Shown: positions 1 to 11,642, numbered from the stretch's first letter. The stretch is DNA of 64,000 bases from Prorocentrum cordatum (GCA_963575745.1 CAUYUJ010005036.1:126001-190000); one strand, 5' to 3'. Notes: generated by a model from the sequence alone, not told the origin. Numbers and translations are program-made.

Positions 1-499
1 GGAGCGAAGAGGAGACAGGCAGAGGAGGAGCAGGACAAGGACGAGGAAGGAGGGGAGGCGGGCGAACGCCATCTCGAGGCGTCTGGCGGCGGGGCGGCGC
101 CCGCGGAGCCGCAGGGCCGCTCCTCCGCCTGGCCAGGACGCGAAGCCACTCACAAGCCAGCAGGGGAGAGGAAGGAGAGAGGAGGAGAAGAGGATGAGGA
201 CGAGGAACGCTGACTGCATCACCCTGCGCTGACTGCAACGCCCCGTGGCGACCTAAACGGTCGCCGCCAGGCGGGCCGGGGCCGCGCGCAGAACTCACAT
301 CGACACGTCGCACCCGCAAAGGTCCGCCACGTTCTTCCGCACCCGGCCGTGCAGCTCCACGCCGCGCTGCAAGTGCCCGTGGCGCAGCGCCACGACGTGG
401 TCTGGCACGATTCCGACACAGGTCCTCGGGCTGCCGTGGCGGCTGCGGCTGCGTCTGCAAGTGCCAGGTCTGCACGGCGCTGCTGGTGCTTGGTGCTGC
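1..499. other. No gene recognised; GC-rich leader
   Basis: Purine-rich start (GAGGAGG-type runs) followed by GC-rich sequence. Reading frames are open on both strands only because of base composition. I see no domain, splice-bounded exon or RNA gene here. Confidence 0.5.
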
Positions 500-2335
500 C
501 GCCTTCGGTGCTGGGGTCGGCTGCTGGCGACGGTGCTGGTGTTGGCGTCGGTGCTGGAGTTGGCGTCGGCGTTGGTGCTGGCGTTCATGCCGGCGTAGGC
601 GCCGGCGTTGGTGCTGTCGTCGGTGCTTGCGTCGACGGTGGCGTAGGCTCTGGCGTTGGTGCCGGCGTAGGCGCGGGCGTTGGCGCTGGCGTCGATGCTG
701 GCGCTGGTGCTGGTGTAGGCGCTGGCGCTCATGCCGGCGATGCTGGTGCCAGCACTGGTGCAGGTGATGGCATTGGTGCCGGCGGAGGCGCCCGCGTGGA
801 TGCTGGCGTAGGCACTGGCGCTGGTGCCGGCGTAGGCGCGGGCGCTGGTGCCGGCGTCGATGCTGGCGCTGGTGCTGGTGTAGGCGCTGGCGCTCATGCC
901 GGCGGAGGCGCCGGCGTTGGTGCTGTCGCCGGTGCTGGCGTCGACGTTGGCGTAGGCTCTGGCGTTGGTGCCGGCGTAGGCGCAGGCGTTGGCGCTGGCG
1001 TCGATGCTGGCGCTGGTGCTGGTGGCGCTGGCGCTCATGCCGGCGATATTGGTGTCGGCACTGGTGTAGGTGATGGCGTTGGTGCCGGCGGAGGCGCACG
1101 CGTGGACGCTGGCGTTGGCACTGGCGCTGGTGCCGGCGTAGGCGCGGGCGCCGGTGCCGGCGTCGATGCTGGCGCTGGTGCTGGTGTGGGCGCTGGCGTT
1201 CATGCCGGCGTAGGCGCCAGCGTTGGTGCAATCGTCGGTGCTGGCGCCGACGGTGGCGTAGGCTCTGGCGTTGGTGCCGGCGTAGGCGCGGGCGCTGGTG
1301 CCGGCATCGATGCTGGCGCTGGTGCTGGTGTAGGCGCTGGCGTTCATGCCGTCGTAGGCGTCGGCGTTGGTGATATCGTCGGTGCTGGCGTCGACGTTGG
1401 CGTAGGCGCTGGCGTTGGTGCCGGCGGAGTCGCGAGCGTGGGCGCTGGCGTCGATGCCGGCGCTGGTGCTGTGGCGTAGGCGCTGGCGCTCATGCCAGCG
1501 TAGGCGCCGGCGTTGGTGCTGTCGTCGGTGCCGGCGTCGACGGTGGCGTAGTAGGCTCTGGCGCTGGTGCCGGCGTAGGCGCGGGCGTTGGCGCTGGCGT
1601 CGATGCTGGCCCTGGTGCTGGAGTAGGCGCGGGCGCTCATGCCGGCAGTGCTGGTGTCGGCACTGGCGTAGGTGATGGCGTTGGTGCCGGCGGAGGCGCA
1701 CGCGTGGATGCCAGCGTAGGCCCTGGCGCTGGTGCCGGCGTTGGCGCGGGCGCCGGTGCCGGCGTCGATGCTGGCGCTGGTGCTGGTGTAGGCGCTGGCG
1801 TTCATGCCGGCGGAGGCGCCGGCGTTGGTGCTGTCGTCGGTGCTGGCGTCGACGGTGGCGTAGGCTCTGGCGTTGGTGCCGGCGTAGGCGCAGGCGTTGG
1901 CGCTGGCGTCGATGCTGGCGCTGGTGCTGGTGTAGGCGCTGGCGCTCATGCCGGCGATGCTGGTGTCGGCACTGGCGTAGGTGATGGCGTTGGTGCCGGC
2001 GGAGGCGCACGCGTGGATGCTGGCGTAGGCACTGGCGCTAGTGCCGGCGTAGGCGCGGGCGCTGGTGCAGGCGTCGATGCTGGCGCTGGTGCTGGTGTAG
2101 GCGCATGCGTTCATGCCGGCGTAGGCGTCGGTGTTGGCGCTGGCGTCGGTGCTGGCGTCGACGGTGGCGTACGCACTGGCATTGGTGCAGGCGCAGGCGC
2201 AGGCGTTGGCGCTGGCGTCGATGCTGGCGCTGGTGCTGGTGGCGCTGGCGCTCATGCCGGCGATGCTGGCGTCGGCACTGGTGTAGGTGATGGCGTTGGT
2301 GCCGGCGGAGGCGCACGCGTGGATGCCGGTGGTGA
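500..2335. repeat. GGCGYTGGY-type minisatellite with ~305-bp higher-order period
   Basis: Short units of the type GGCGTTGGTGCCGGCGTA repeat throughout. A marker block (GCGTAGGCTCTGGCGTTGG and variants) recurs near 641, 951, 1256, 1553, 1860 and 2167, giving six higher-order units of about 300-310 bp. Because units are multiples of three, several frames stay open: plus-strand frames read Gly-Ala/Gly-Val repeats and minus-strand frames read Ser-Ala-Thr-rich repeats. No non-repetitive domain is attached to either end, so I treat it as satellite DNA rather than a structural-protein gene. Confidence 0.85.
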
Positions 2336-3845
2336 AGGTTTCCCAGCCCCTCCTGGCGCTGGCGTGTCATGGCAGCCTTGGACAAGTGGTTCTGGCCTGC
2401 CAGACAGAGCACCTCTTCGCGGTCCAGAAGTGCGACTGCCAGACGCGTTGGCCCGCGCGCCCACGGGTGGCGGCCCGTCGCAGCGGGCCCTCAGCGCGGC
2501 GGCGAAGCTCTGGCCAGGCGCGCCCCAATCAGCGGCGGCATCGCCTGCAGCGGGCGTGCGCTCGGGGGCCCGGGGCCGGGAGGGGCCTCCCAGTTTCGGA
2601 CGCCGCCGTCGCTGCTCTGTCCGGGGGCGCAGCTGAAAGCGGCAAACACGGGAGAGATGGGGTTTCCCCCTGGGCCCTGGCGAGGCTCGGGGGAGGCCCG
2701 CCGGTTTCTCACTCCGCCATCTCCACTGGGTTCGGCCAGCTGGTGTCTGGCGCTGCCAGGGCCCCCCGCGCACCTGGGCACGCTGCCAGGTGAACAGACA
2801 TTCGCCTCCGACACGTCGCAACTGCGAGCGCAGCGGAGTTGCCGCGATAACGGGTGTGAAGCTACAGTGTTCGGCCCGTTCGCCTCTGGCGCAACCGTTG
2901 CTGCCCGGTTCACGGGCGCCGCGGAACGCGGCGAGAACGGGGGAGATGGACGTTCCCTCTGAGAGAGCCCTGGCGAGGCTCAGGGGAGGCCCGCTGGTCT
3001 CTGACTCCGCCATCGCTACCTGGTTCGGCCCGCTGGTCTCCGACGCCGGCGTCGCTGCCAGCCCCGGGGGATATGGAAGTTCCATCGGGGCCCTGGTGAG
3101 GCTCAGGGGGGCCCGATGGTCTCTGCCACCGCCATCGCTGCCGCGGCCCGGCCCCCCCCCCCCAGGGGGCGCGAGGGGCGCCGCGAAATGCGGCGGCGGC
3201 AACGCGGGAGTCGGCGCCCTGACCTCGGTCGGGCCCGCGCGGGCGCGACGTCGGCGAGGGGGGCCGAAAGGCGAAGGGCCTCCCGCCCCCCCCCCCTCTT
3301 TCCTTCCCGCCCCCCCGTATCGCCACGAAGCGCGGCGGCGGGAAAGAAAACGAAGCGTTCCCGCGCGTCGGGCCCGCGCGGGCGCAACGCGGGGGGGTTC
3401 GCCAGCGAGAGAGGAGCTGCGTGGAGGTCCTGGAGAAACGGCAGCCGATTCCTCGGGAGCCGCGGTTCTGTGGGCCTCCTCCGCCCCCCCCCCCCCCTCC
3501 TCATCCCCCACGTCGTCCGCGTCCATGGCGAAGACTTGGGCCATGCCGCCCGTCGCCTCCACTTCCGCCTCCCCAGCCTCCACGTCGACGAACTGCCCCA
3601 TCTCGTCAGCCGCCTCCTGCGCCTCATTCGCCTCCTCGATGCCCTCCTCGATGTCCTCCACCGTCGAATCCGCTGGGTAACCAGGCTGGTCCCGATGGCG
3701 CTGCCGGGGGTCCGCAGACGCTGGCGTCGATGCTCTCGGCGGCGCTGTCGAGGATGCAGGCGTCGCCAAAGCCGCGTCGCGCGCGTCGTCCTCCCCGCCA
3801 GCTGCGACGGCCTTCCCCGCGTCCTGCCCCAAGTCCACCCCCGCG
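2336..3845. other. Unannotated GC-rich region with degenerate repeats
   Basis: A block containing GGCGAGGCTCRGGGGAGGCCCG followed by a TCTCnCTCCGCCATC motif recurs near 2680, 2970 and, more diverged, 3090, so part of 2580-3130 is an old tandem duplication. C-runs near 3155, 3290 and 3485. Reading frames here are repeat-derived; no gene recognised. Confidence 0.45.
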
Positions 3846-4021
3846 CCCTCCTCCTCCTCCTCCTCCTCTCCTCCTCCTCCTCCTCCTCCTCCTCCTCCTC
3901 CTCTTCCTCGCTCCTCCCCCCTCCTCCTCCTCCTCCTCCTCCTCCTCCTCCTCCTCCTCCCTCCTCCTCCCCCTCCTCCTCCTCCTCCCTCCTCCTCCTC
4001 CTCCTCCTCCTCCTCCTCCAC
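3846..4021. repeat. (TCC)n microsatellite
   Basis: About 175 bp of nearly pure CTC/TCC triplets with a few interruptions. It yields poly-Ser/Leu/Pro or poly-Glu/Arg/Gly frames of no coding meaning. Confidence 0.95.
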
Positions 4022-4935
4022 CGCGCGCGCGTCGCCGTGCGCCGCGACGTCGGCGGCCGCGAACTCGGCGGCCAGCGCCGGCCTGGCCGCGGCCAGCCAG
4101 AGGCCCGCGCGGGCAGCAGCTTGGCGGCGCGCAAAAGGGGCATGGGGGGGAAAGCTTCTTAGAAGGAGGCTGCTTCTTAGAAGGCGCCGGCCGTGCATCT
4201 ATGATAAGGCCCTTCTAAGGAGCAGTGGTGCTTCTAAAAGGCCCCCCCCCTGGACCCCCTTTGCGCGTGGCTGGGCAGCGGCGGCGGCCGCGGAGCAGGC
4301 GCCCGCAGCGGCGGCGGCGGCCGCGCCTGGAGCGCTGGCGGCGCCGGCAGCGCCAACGCCAACGGCGCCAGCGGCGCAGGGCGCGGGGCCCACGAGGGTG
4401 CGCGGGCCGCGCCAACGCTTCCGAGGGCGTCGGCGGCGCCCGCGCCGTCGGCCGAGGCGGGCGGCCAAGCCGCGCCGGCCGCGCCGACCGCCCACGGGGC
4501 CTAAGCGGCGCTGGCAGCGGCGGCCGAAGGGGCGCCAGCCGCGCCGGCGGCGCCGGCAGGACGGCGCACTCGGGCCGCGTCGACATGCCCAGGGGCGTAG
4601 GAAGCGCCCGGGGCGCCGGCGGGGGCGAGAGGGCGAGCGGCCCAGCCCGCGCCGACAGCCTGGGGTGCGTCGGCAGCGAGGGTCGAGGCGGCGGCGCCAG
4701 CAGCGCCGGAAACGCTCGCAGCAGTAAGCGCGCCGCCGAGAGCGGCGGCGCCTGTCGCGCCAGCAGCGCCAGCGGCGCCAGAGAGTCACGGCGGCAGCCA
4801 AGCGGCGACCGGCAGCGGCACAGGCCAGCCGCCGTCGCCGCGCCGCCGCGGTCTCCGTCATGCCAGGACCAGGGCACCGCACCTGGCCAGGGGCGTGCTC
4901 GAGCCCAGACAGCTTGAGCCAAGGCTACGGACGAA
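4022..4935. other. GC-rich low-complexity stretch, no gene recognised
   Basis: Irregular GCGGCGCCGGC-type sequence with all six frames largely open. No conserved domain or convincing splice-bounded exon was found. Confidence 0.4.
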
Positions 4936-5250
4936 CAAACACACACATTCACAGTCACAGTCACATTCACATTCACATTCACATTCACATTCACAGTCAC
5001 AGTCACATTCACACACACAAACTTGCAAACGCACACGCACACGCACACACGCACACGCACACGCAAACGCACACGCCCCCCCCACCCACACACACACACA
5101 CACGCACACACACAGTGTAAGTGTGTGTGTGTATGTGTGTGCGTGTGTGTGCGTGTGTGTGTGTGCTTGTTTGTTTGTTCCACAGTGTTCGTGGTGTTCC
5201 ACCGTGTTTTTACACACACACAATTTGTGTGTGCGCGTTTTTCCACAGGC
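4936..5250. repeat. CA then TG dinucleotide arrays in inverted arrangement
   Basis: A CACATT/CACAGT hexamer array (4940-5015) passes into CA repeats (5015-5112), then the strand asymmetry flips to TG repeats (5117-5165) with a further ACAC/TGTG patch near 5210-5240. The CA-then-TG order can fold into a long imperfect hairpin. Confidence 0.9.
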
Positions 5251-5525
5251 CCAGATCTCGGACGATACAGTCGACCCGTATCATCTAAGGACTCGCGATA
5301 AGGATGCAAGGCCCTTGAAGGCCGTTTCGAAGCTTTTCGAGCGGGGCGCGGCCAAGGAAAGTGGCCAAGGATGGGCCGAGGAGGCAAGGATGCAAGGGCA
5401 CCTCTGGGAGAGGTGCCCATCCTTACCGTGCTGGTCGACTGCACGGTTTCTTCCATCCCGGCGGGTGTCCTTTCCTCTCTGCCCCTCCTGGAGACCTGGG
5501 GCCAGCGAGAAGGGATCCCGGGCGG

Positions 5526-5675
5526 GAACCTGCGGAGGAGGAGGGGGAGGAGGAGGAGGAGGAGGAGGAGGAGGAGGAGGAGGAGGAGGAGGAGGAGGAG
5601 GAGAAGGAGGAGGAGGGGGAGGGGGAGGAGCAGGAGGAGGAGGAGGAGGAGAAGGAGGAGGAGGAGGAGGAGCCC
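5526..5675. repeat. (GGA)n microsatellite
   Basis: About 150 bp of GAG/GGA triplets, purine-only on the plus strand, with a few A or C interruptions. Confidence 0.95.
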
Positions 5676-6202
5676 CAGGAAGGGGTCGGGGCCGCGCCTG
5701 GACAAACATCCGATCGTCGGCTCTCCAGGCTCGGACGGGGACGAGACAGAGACCGCACGCCATCGACAGCCCGGGCGGCGGCACTCCCCGGCGCCTCCTG
5801 GCACGTGGGAGGCGCTCCGGAGTGCCTCCGCAGGGGGCGGGGATCCCCTCCCCGAGGGGGTTTTCGGTGGCGGTGTTCTCTGCCAGGGCTGCACCTGAAC
5901 GGTGCTCCTCGATTTCGTTTGGTTTTTCGTTCTCCCTCGTTTTGTCTTTAATCTACCTCTACCGCAAAACGAATTCGAAACGAAAACGGCCCCCTTCTTC
6001 CCCCACGCTTCCCATATGTTCATGCATTTTCGTAGGATTCGACGATTAATTGGGTCTGTGTTTTTTCCCTCCTGAGTCTCTGCTTCTCCTCCGAGTTTTG
6101 TCAGCTGCTCGGCGCTTCCCGTGGGCAGGACATCGGGGAGCGTTTCTTCTCGAGCGCACGCCGCGTCGCCAGGTCCAGGGGCCGTCGAGGCGCCAGCGCC
6201 CC
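5676..6202. other. 3' flank of the TauD-type gene, no gene recognised
   Basis: Non-repetitive sequence directly beyond the TauD stop codon (minus strand). No second gene and no obvious polyadenylation signal, which is normal for dinoflagellates. Confidence 0.4.
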
Positions 6203-8002
6203 CTACGTCGTCGGGCCTGGCTTGGCCAGCACGGTGGTTCGCCACATCTCGCGAGTGTATTTCGTATCGTCGAACCCAGTGCCCGCGTGAAAAAGCGACC
6301 TGTTGTCCCAGACGACGAGATCTCCGACGTCCCACTTCCACTTCACGGTGAACTGCGGCTGCGACAGGTGCGGCAGGAGACCCTTCAGGATATCGAGGCT
6401 CTCGTCCTCCGCCCCCTCCAGCTCCATCTCGTCAAGCCGCTCCTGGAGAAACCAACAGGTACAGATACCGATACTCCCCAGACCTCTCTTGGAATGCGTT
6501 CTGACCAGAAGTTCGAGGCGAATCCAACGGCGGCGACGAGGGCCTCCCACGAGGCCCATAAAAGGCGAAAACGTAGGGAGGATAGCGGTACTGGTACCTT
6601 TTCCTCCTATGTCGGGTGTTGCTAGAAGTGCCCCTGGCCCACGGTGCCCCCAGCTTTTCGCTCCATTTTGGGGGCCCTGGGGCCCTCTGGGCCTCTGGGC
6701 CTCGTGAGGGGTGCTCTGGAGGCCGTCAGGGCCACCCCGAGAATCCTGGGGGCACCTTGGGCCAGGGGTACTTCCACCAGCACCCGACTATGAGCTCCTG
6801 GGGCAGCTCGGAACCCCTGGGAAGCACGGCACATGTCCCCATGTTCATGCCGTAAATCGCCACCTTCCCGGTCTCTGGGTGCCGCAGCGCCAACGGCCAG
6901 CGCCGCGCCCTGCTGCGCGCGCGTGCCGCTCGCAGCTCCTGGGGAAACAGAAAGATACCGATACCACTGCGGCAAATCAGTGTCGTGACAACCCCTGCGC
7001 TGGCTCCTGACACTGCGGGGATCGTTCAATCCGTAACGACCGGCCGTTTCCGAAACGTCAGACCATTCAACATCGACCAAAGTTGGGTCGTTTGCGGCCT
7101 TTCAACGTTTAACGCCAGCGGCGGGGTCGCCGCCAGTCGACACGACGCGAACCTGCCGTGCTCCCCGGACCTCTTTTGGGGCGCGGTTTGGCCGAAATTC
7201 CGAAGCGAATCCAGCCGTGTCGACGCGGCAGGGGTAGCGGCATCGGCATCCGTTCCTCCACTGGGTTCCTGGGGGGACTTTTTCGCGAGCGATTGGTGCG
7301 CCGAGGACTTGTTCTTCTTGGCCCACTGGTGCGCCAGCGAACAGACAACCTCCGAGGAGCAACGTCGTGGGGGAGGCCCTCGCAGACGGGGGGGAACATC
7401 GACATGGAATCGGTACACACCGCCGCTAAATCGGCGATAGGCCTCCGATTCACCTCCAGTGGCGAGTTCGAACGTTCCAAAGCTGGGGTGGGCTATCGGG
7501 CCCCTATCGGCGATGAACAGACGAGAGGGGGGCCGATGCGCCCCCACCCCCTGAGCCCACTCCCCCCCTAACGTGGCCCCTCAACCTCACAGCGCTCCAG
7601 CTCCGCCTGGAGCTCCCGGGGCAGGGCCGCATACGCCCCCGTCGTGTCCGCGAAGAGCGTCTCGCCGCCCTCGGCGGGCGCCTGTCGACGACCCGCAGAA
7701 CGCGGTCTGGCGCCAATGCGCGCTTGTCCACCCAGGCCTTTTCAATGCGACGTGCATCGATGAGGGCCGGCACGAGCTGCGTGCCATCGGCGGAGCTGAA
7801 CAGAACGCGCGCGCACTGGGCTGACACATCTCTTCTTCAGGATCGTCGAGCCTGCTGGCAGAAGAACAGGCTGCCGATCGGCGGCTGCTCCCAGAAGACG
7901 CTGTCCGTGTGCCAGTTGGGCAGCTCGTCTGGTAATGCTTCGGGCTCTACGTAGACAGCCCCGAAACCGTCCCGGATGGCCTCAACAAGCCCCCTGGGCA
8001 GT
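6203..8002 (-). CDS. TauD/TfdA-family Fe(II)/2-oxoglutarate dioxygenase, exons 2-6 (C-terminal part)
   Basis: Minus-strand multi-exon gene; the N-terminal exon lies at 15258-15582. Exons read from the sequence: 7852-8002, 7586-7681, 6789-6938, a 9-nt microexon 6598-6606, and 6203-6442 with the stop. Exon 2 carries NWHTDSVFW, the HxD iron motif of TauD-type enzymes. Exon 3 has GGETLFAD, the usual GGdTlFa block. Exon 4 has HPETGK. The last exon has GDLVVWDNRSLFHAG with the distal His, then TREMWR with the 2-oxoglutarate-binding Arg. All catalytic residues are kept. Splice phases agree from exon 2 to the end; the donor of exon 2 is GC, the others GT. The family oxidises small substrates such as taurine or alpha-keto-acid-dependent analogues; the substrate here cannot be told. 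The join to exon 1 is one nucleotide out of phase, so a small exon may be missing or the gene may be decaying. Confidence 0.85.
6443..6597 (-). mobile_element. Second introner-like element (TauD last intron)
   Basis: 155-bp intron with imperfect inverted ends (GGTACCAGTACCGCTATCC against GGTACAGATACCGATACTC). Its core, TTCTGACCAGAAGTTCGAGG, recurs at 32645-32665 and, more diverged, near 7195, so it belongs to a dispersed family. It is separated from the first introner by only 9 nt of exon. Confidence 0.7.
6611..6788 (-). mobile_element. Introner-like element forming TauD intron (TIR, TAT target duplication)
   Basis: 178 bp with ends GTCGGGTG...CACCCGAC. The terminal inverted repeat is about 43 bp with five mismatches, and TAT flanks both ends. 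It sits exactly between coding exon 6789-6938 and the 9-nt microexon. The first two bases of the element supply the GT donor, and the acceptor ATAG is formed by the target-site copy. Splicing there joins in-frame sequence. This is the expected behaviour of inverted-repeat introners described in dinoflagellates. Confidence 0.8.
6939..7585 (-). other. TauD intron between exons 3 and 4
   Basis: 647-nt intron with GT donor (GTTGAGG) and CCCCAG acceptor. Its 7380-7570 part resembles 61960-62115 (shared GGGGTGGGCTAYCGGG), and its 7190-7260 part resembles the introner core, so it is probably built from several inserted repeats. No further TauD exon is needed between the flanking exons. Confidence 0.6.
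7682..7851 (-). other. TauD intron 2 with GC donor and protein-like interior
   Basis: 170-nt intron with donor GCTCGA and acceptor GACAG. Removing it joins FFCQQ directly to APAEGGETLF, the uninterrupted family motif. The interior has one TGA but is otherwise open in the upstream frame and reads like ordinary protein (for example LVPALIDARRIEKAW). Confidence 0.6.
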
Positions 8003-8040
8003 CTGGGGCCAGCGCGCCTTGAGGATGTCTCATGCGAAAA

Positions 8041-8182
8041 CCATCCGGTGCGAGAGCTCGGCGGAGATGCCCGGCAAGGCTCGCGAAGGGCGGCGCAGTC
8101 CCTTTTCCCGCTCTGAGCGGCTCAAGGGCCCTAAGAGCAAGAGGGAAGACCAGAAAGGCGGGACGCAAATGATGGACAGACA
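8041..8182 (-). repeat. 3' LTR of the copia-like element
   Basis: In the sense direction it starts TGTCTGTCCA and contains GGGCCCTTGAGCCGCTC and GGGCATCTCCGCCGAGCT, all shared with 14925-15106 but with indels. The ends are not canonical TG...CA and no target duplication is clear. Confidence 0.65.
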
Positions 8183-8252
8183 AAATGAGAATAATGACAA
8201 AGTTGCTACACAACACCAACTTCTTGTCTTCTAGAAGTGGCCAAAGGCTGGC

Positions 8253-10562
8253 TCAGCAGTCAATGGTTGCTGGAATTGTCTTCTTCTCTCTTTTCTTCTC
8301 TGCGCGCAACGCTGCTTTGTTTGATTTCCAGGCTGCGCTCGGAGAAGGCCTCTCCATGTTCCTGCCGGCGGATATCTTCAGCTCGGGAGCGCGGTCTGCC
8401 GTCGAAAAGACATGCTTTCTGCTGTCCTGCCCCGTCGGGCTCTGAGCAGTCGGGGCTGCGACCTCTGCCGCGAGATCTCTCTTGCTGAACGCCAGGGCGC
8501 AGCGTCGCTGGCTCTGGAGACGGATCACACGCGTGATCAAATACGTAATCTGGATCAGCAGCTGCAGCCGCTGCCCAGTCAGCATGCCTACCACGACGCT
8601 GTTCCCAGTCAGCTCTGTCCAGTTTGGCCTTCTATCTGCCCCGGAGCTTGCTGGCGGACATGAGGCGTTCCATCTGGGAGACGTCTCGTCGATGCAACGC
8701 ATCGTGATATTTCCGTGGCTTGCCAGAGGCCTCATGTGTCAGCCGCATGTATACGCTTGTCCATAATTACATCCATCTGAATTGCCTGTGGCTCCTTCTG
8801 CGCGAGATCAACTGCCCGTTCAAGCTGTCGGTCACGGGAGGTGTCCTATCTGCTCTGGAATTCCTGCATAGCCCGGCGCTCGTTGTTCATCATGTTCAGG
8901 GCACTGCTTTGGAGGAGCCGCTCCACGTCACTCAGGCGGCGAGCCGGCGGCAGCGCTGCGGGCTGCTCTTCAACTGTGCGCCGCGCTGGAGGAGCCGGCG
9001 AGCGCGCCATCGAAGTGGCGCCTGGATGCAGGGGTCGAGCATCTCTCGCGCAGCCAGGCACTGCAGGCGCCAGGGCGCCGATTGGAATCGACACCGTTGC
9101 ACCCGCGACCAGCTTTCCCTCGGCCAGAAACCCAAGCGCGAAGGTCCAGCTGACGACGCTGCGCTTGCACTTGTCGGGGGCCCCGTGGCCGGCTCGCTCG
9201 CTGAGGTGGGCGTGAGTATGCCGGGCCCGATAGGGGCTACCAGTTTCCCAGGGTTGGCTTTGTCCTGCGTGACAGGGCGAGCGCGCATTTCAGAATCTGG
9301 CATCCACAACAGCTCCAGCGAAAATACTTTATCACAGTGTTTCGGAACCCATGCAACGACAGCTTCGCGAACTCTCTGGCACGCTGGAGTAACATTTTCT
9401 TCCGAAAGGCGTGGCGTTGCAGAATATACGTTGGTCGCGAGGTGCCAGTTGTCCGCGGGTGAGACACCGAAGGGCGGCCCTGGCATGTTCGGCGATTCTT
9501 GAATCCGGCGTCCCGTGGCTAATATTACATCCAAAGCGGCCTCTGCCGAGAGTGCCTCGGCTGCCAGCACGGCGATGCACGCGCGGACTTGCCTCTTCGA
9601 TGCCCGCCTGCGCGCCTCAGCACGAACGACCTCACCCCCCCCCCTTCCCCCCTCTCCGATGAACGTGGCCACGCCGCGCTGCGGAGGGGAGTTCCCGGGG
9701 GAATCGCCAAAATACCGCGCGCAGATATCTGTGGACATGGGGCCAAAAGGCAAGGCAGCCGGGGCATTCCTGAGGCGGCGGTCGTTTTTGCAACAGTTTA
9801 GAAGCGCACTCACCGCTGCCGATTGCACTCTCGACGCTGCAGAACTCACGTGCCGCTCGGGGCCGACTGGTCCGACGCGCAGATCTGCGCGCCTAGGCGC
9901 TGTCGCAAGGGGGCTCGCTCTGATTCTGCGACCTCAGAAGTCGGTTGCCGCAGCCGGTGCGGGGGCGCAGATGCGAATGACAGATGCGCGCAATGTTGAG
10001 CGCGATCAAGAGAGCCACAAAAGACAAGATTACCCCGCTTGCGCGCGCCCCGCTGCAAGGGCAAACTTTCTATGGCATCCCAAAAAGAATCGGTCCCCGC
10101 CATCGCAACGTCGCGCGAAAACTAAGGAATCCCTGAAGTCGCTCGCCCTCGAAGCGCAAAAAAACATTGATTCCGCATCGCTTGCGCAACGCCGCCTTCT
10201 AGTAGAAGCGGCCGCACGTGAAATAACCGTACCCGAGGTGCCCGGCGCAAGCCGCGCAATGTCATGCCGCGCTTCAATCGCCGCGCGTGTCCTTCCAGCA
10301 AGTCAACGCCAGCAGGTGGTCGAACGAACGCGGGCGAGCCATCCCAACTGGGATATGCAGAGGCGCCGGCCTAGAGCAACGCTCAACTCCCCATGCTTCC
10401 GGCTCGAACTGCATGCGCCCAGCAAGCCAAATCATGAAACGAACCGAATGACGGCGCAACGTCGGGCTCTCAACCATATGCCTGTCTTTGCTTGACTCGA
10501 AGCAGGCCTGCGCTGCGAGGCGGGCTTTCGGTTCGCCGTCGGGCGCGGTGTAGACGAAGCGC
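8253..10562 (-). pseudogene. copia-like reverse transcriptase / RNase H remnant
   Basis: RT begins around 10562 with RFVYTAPDGEPKARLAAQ, then ESPTLRRHSVRFMIWLA, the copia RT N-terminal blocks (kARLVa-G; sPt-x-vR). After about 10380 the frame is lost. The rest (8253-10274) gives only scattered open segments with no intact YVDD. RNase H cannot be recognised with certainty. Confidence 0.55.
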
Positions 10563-11642
10563 GACGGCGCTGTTGACGCGCCTTGTGGACGCGGAACCAC
10601 GTCGAAATTGGCCGCGACGGCGCGTAGTTCACGAGGCCAGGGCGCTTCGAAAACTGGGTCTGCTTCGGCGGTCTCGCGCTGAACCTCTTTTGGCGCTCTA
10701 GGGTTCTCGCCGCTGCCAGGGCATCGGGGGCGGATTCCCCTGGGGCGCAGGCGCGTCTGCTGGGCTGCTTTTGCAAAATCCGAAACTTCAGCCATCGTGC
10801 TCCACTGTGTTAGTACTTCGAAAAACGACTCGTCAGCATCGTTGTTGGCCGCTGCGAGGAGATCGTCGGAGCGCGGGCGCATTTGTGACTTGCGCGCAGG
10901 TTCTGATTCGGTTCGTTCGCGTTCCCCCCTTCGGTTTGTTTGGCCGGTCTGAAAAAAGTTGTTTGCCAATCGGCCGGTGGGTCGGCTTGACTGCGCAAGC
11001 TGAAGAACTGCCAGGTTGCCGTTGCGGCGGCGGCGCAGGAGGAGGCAGCGGAGGCGCTGATTGTCCGGTTCCCACGGCCGGGAAACCGCGGGCCCCGGAA
11101 AACCACCCAGAGCCGGTGCAATTATCAGAGGGCGGTCGTGGCAAGGCTGATGGGGGCGCAGCTGGGAGCGGCGGCGGTTGTGGCGGAGCCGTGTCTTCCG
11201 AGGTTTGTTCCTTCTTGTTGTTCGTCTCTTGTTGCGCCGGCGCCTGGACTTGTAGTTCCAAGCTCCTCTTGCGCTCGTGAGGTCGGGCGCTGGCGCAGGC
11301 GCGCGGGCGCAGCGAGTCCATCTTGCGCGCGAATCCACGCGATGGCCTTCCATGCCTATCGCAGTTGTCTGCCCCTTCCAAGCCTTTCCAAACGTTTTTC
11401 GAACTTTCGTCAGCAATCTGGCGACGATGGCCCCGGCGCCAAGCGGGCCGAGAATGCCGGCCAATCGTGAATTGAACAAATCCCGCAATTCAGAACGCGA
11501 CTGGATCTGGATAGCTACCTGCTGCGCGGCTCGCCGGAGGGAGCGTCTAGCCCGAGCGCTGCTCGCGGGGTCTGCAGGGGGGCCCCGGAGCAAAGGAGGG
11601 TCTGCCTCGTCGAGGGCGCCGAAAAAGGGGTTGTTTTGTTCC

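Noticed and set aside
349-2636. Long plus-strand frames encoding Gly-Ala/Gly-Val repeats (elastin- or silk-like protein)
   Set aside because: The frames are confined to the minisatellite, several frames on both strands are equally open, and no signal peptide or unique domain is attached.
4199-4917. Arg/Gly/Ala-rich ORFs on both strands
   Set aside because: All six frames are open in this GC-rich low-complexity stretch; no family or splice evidence.
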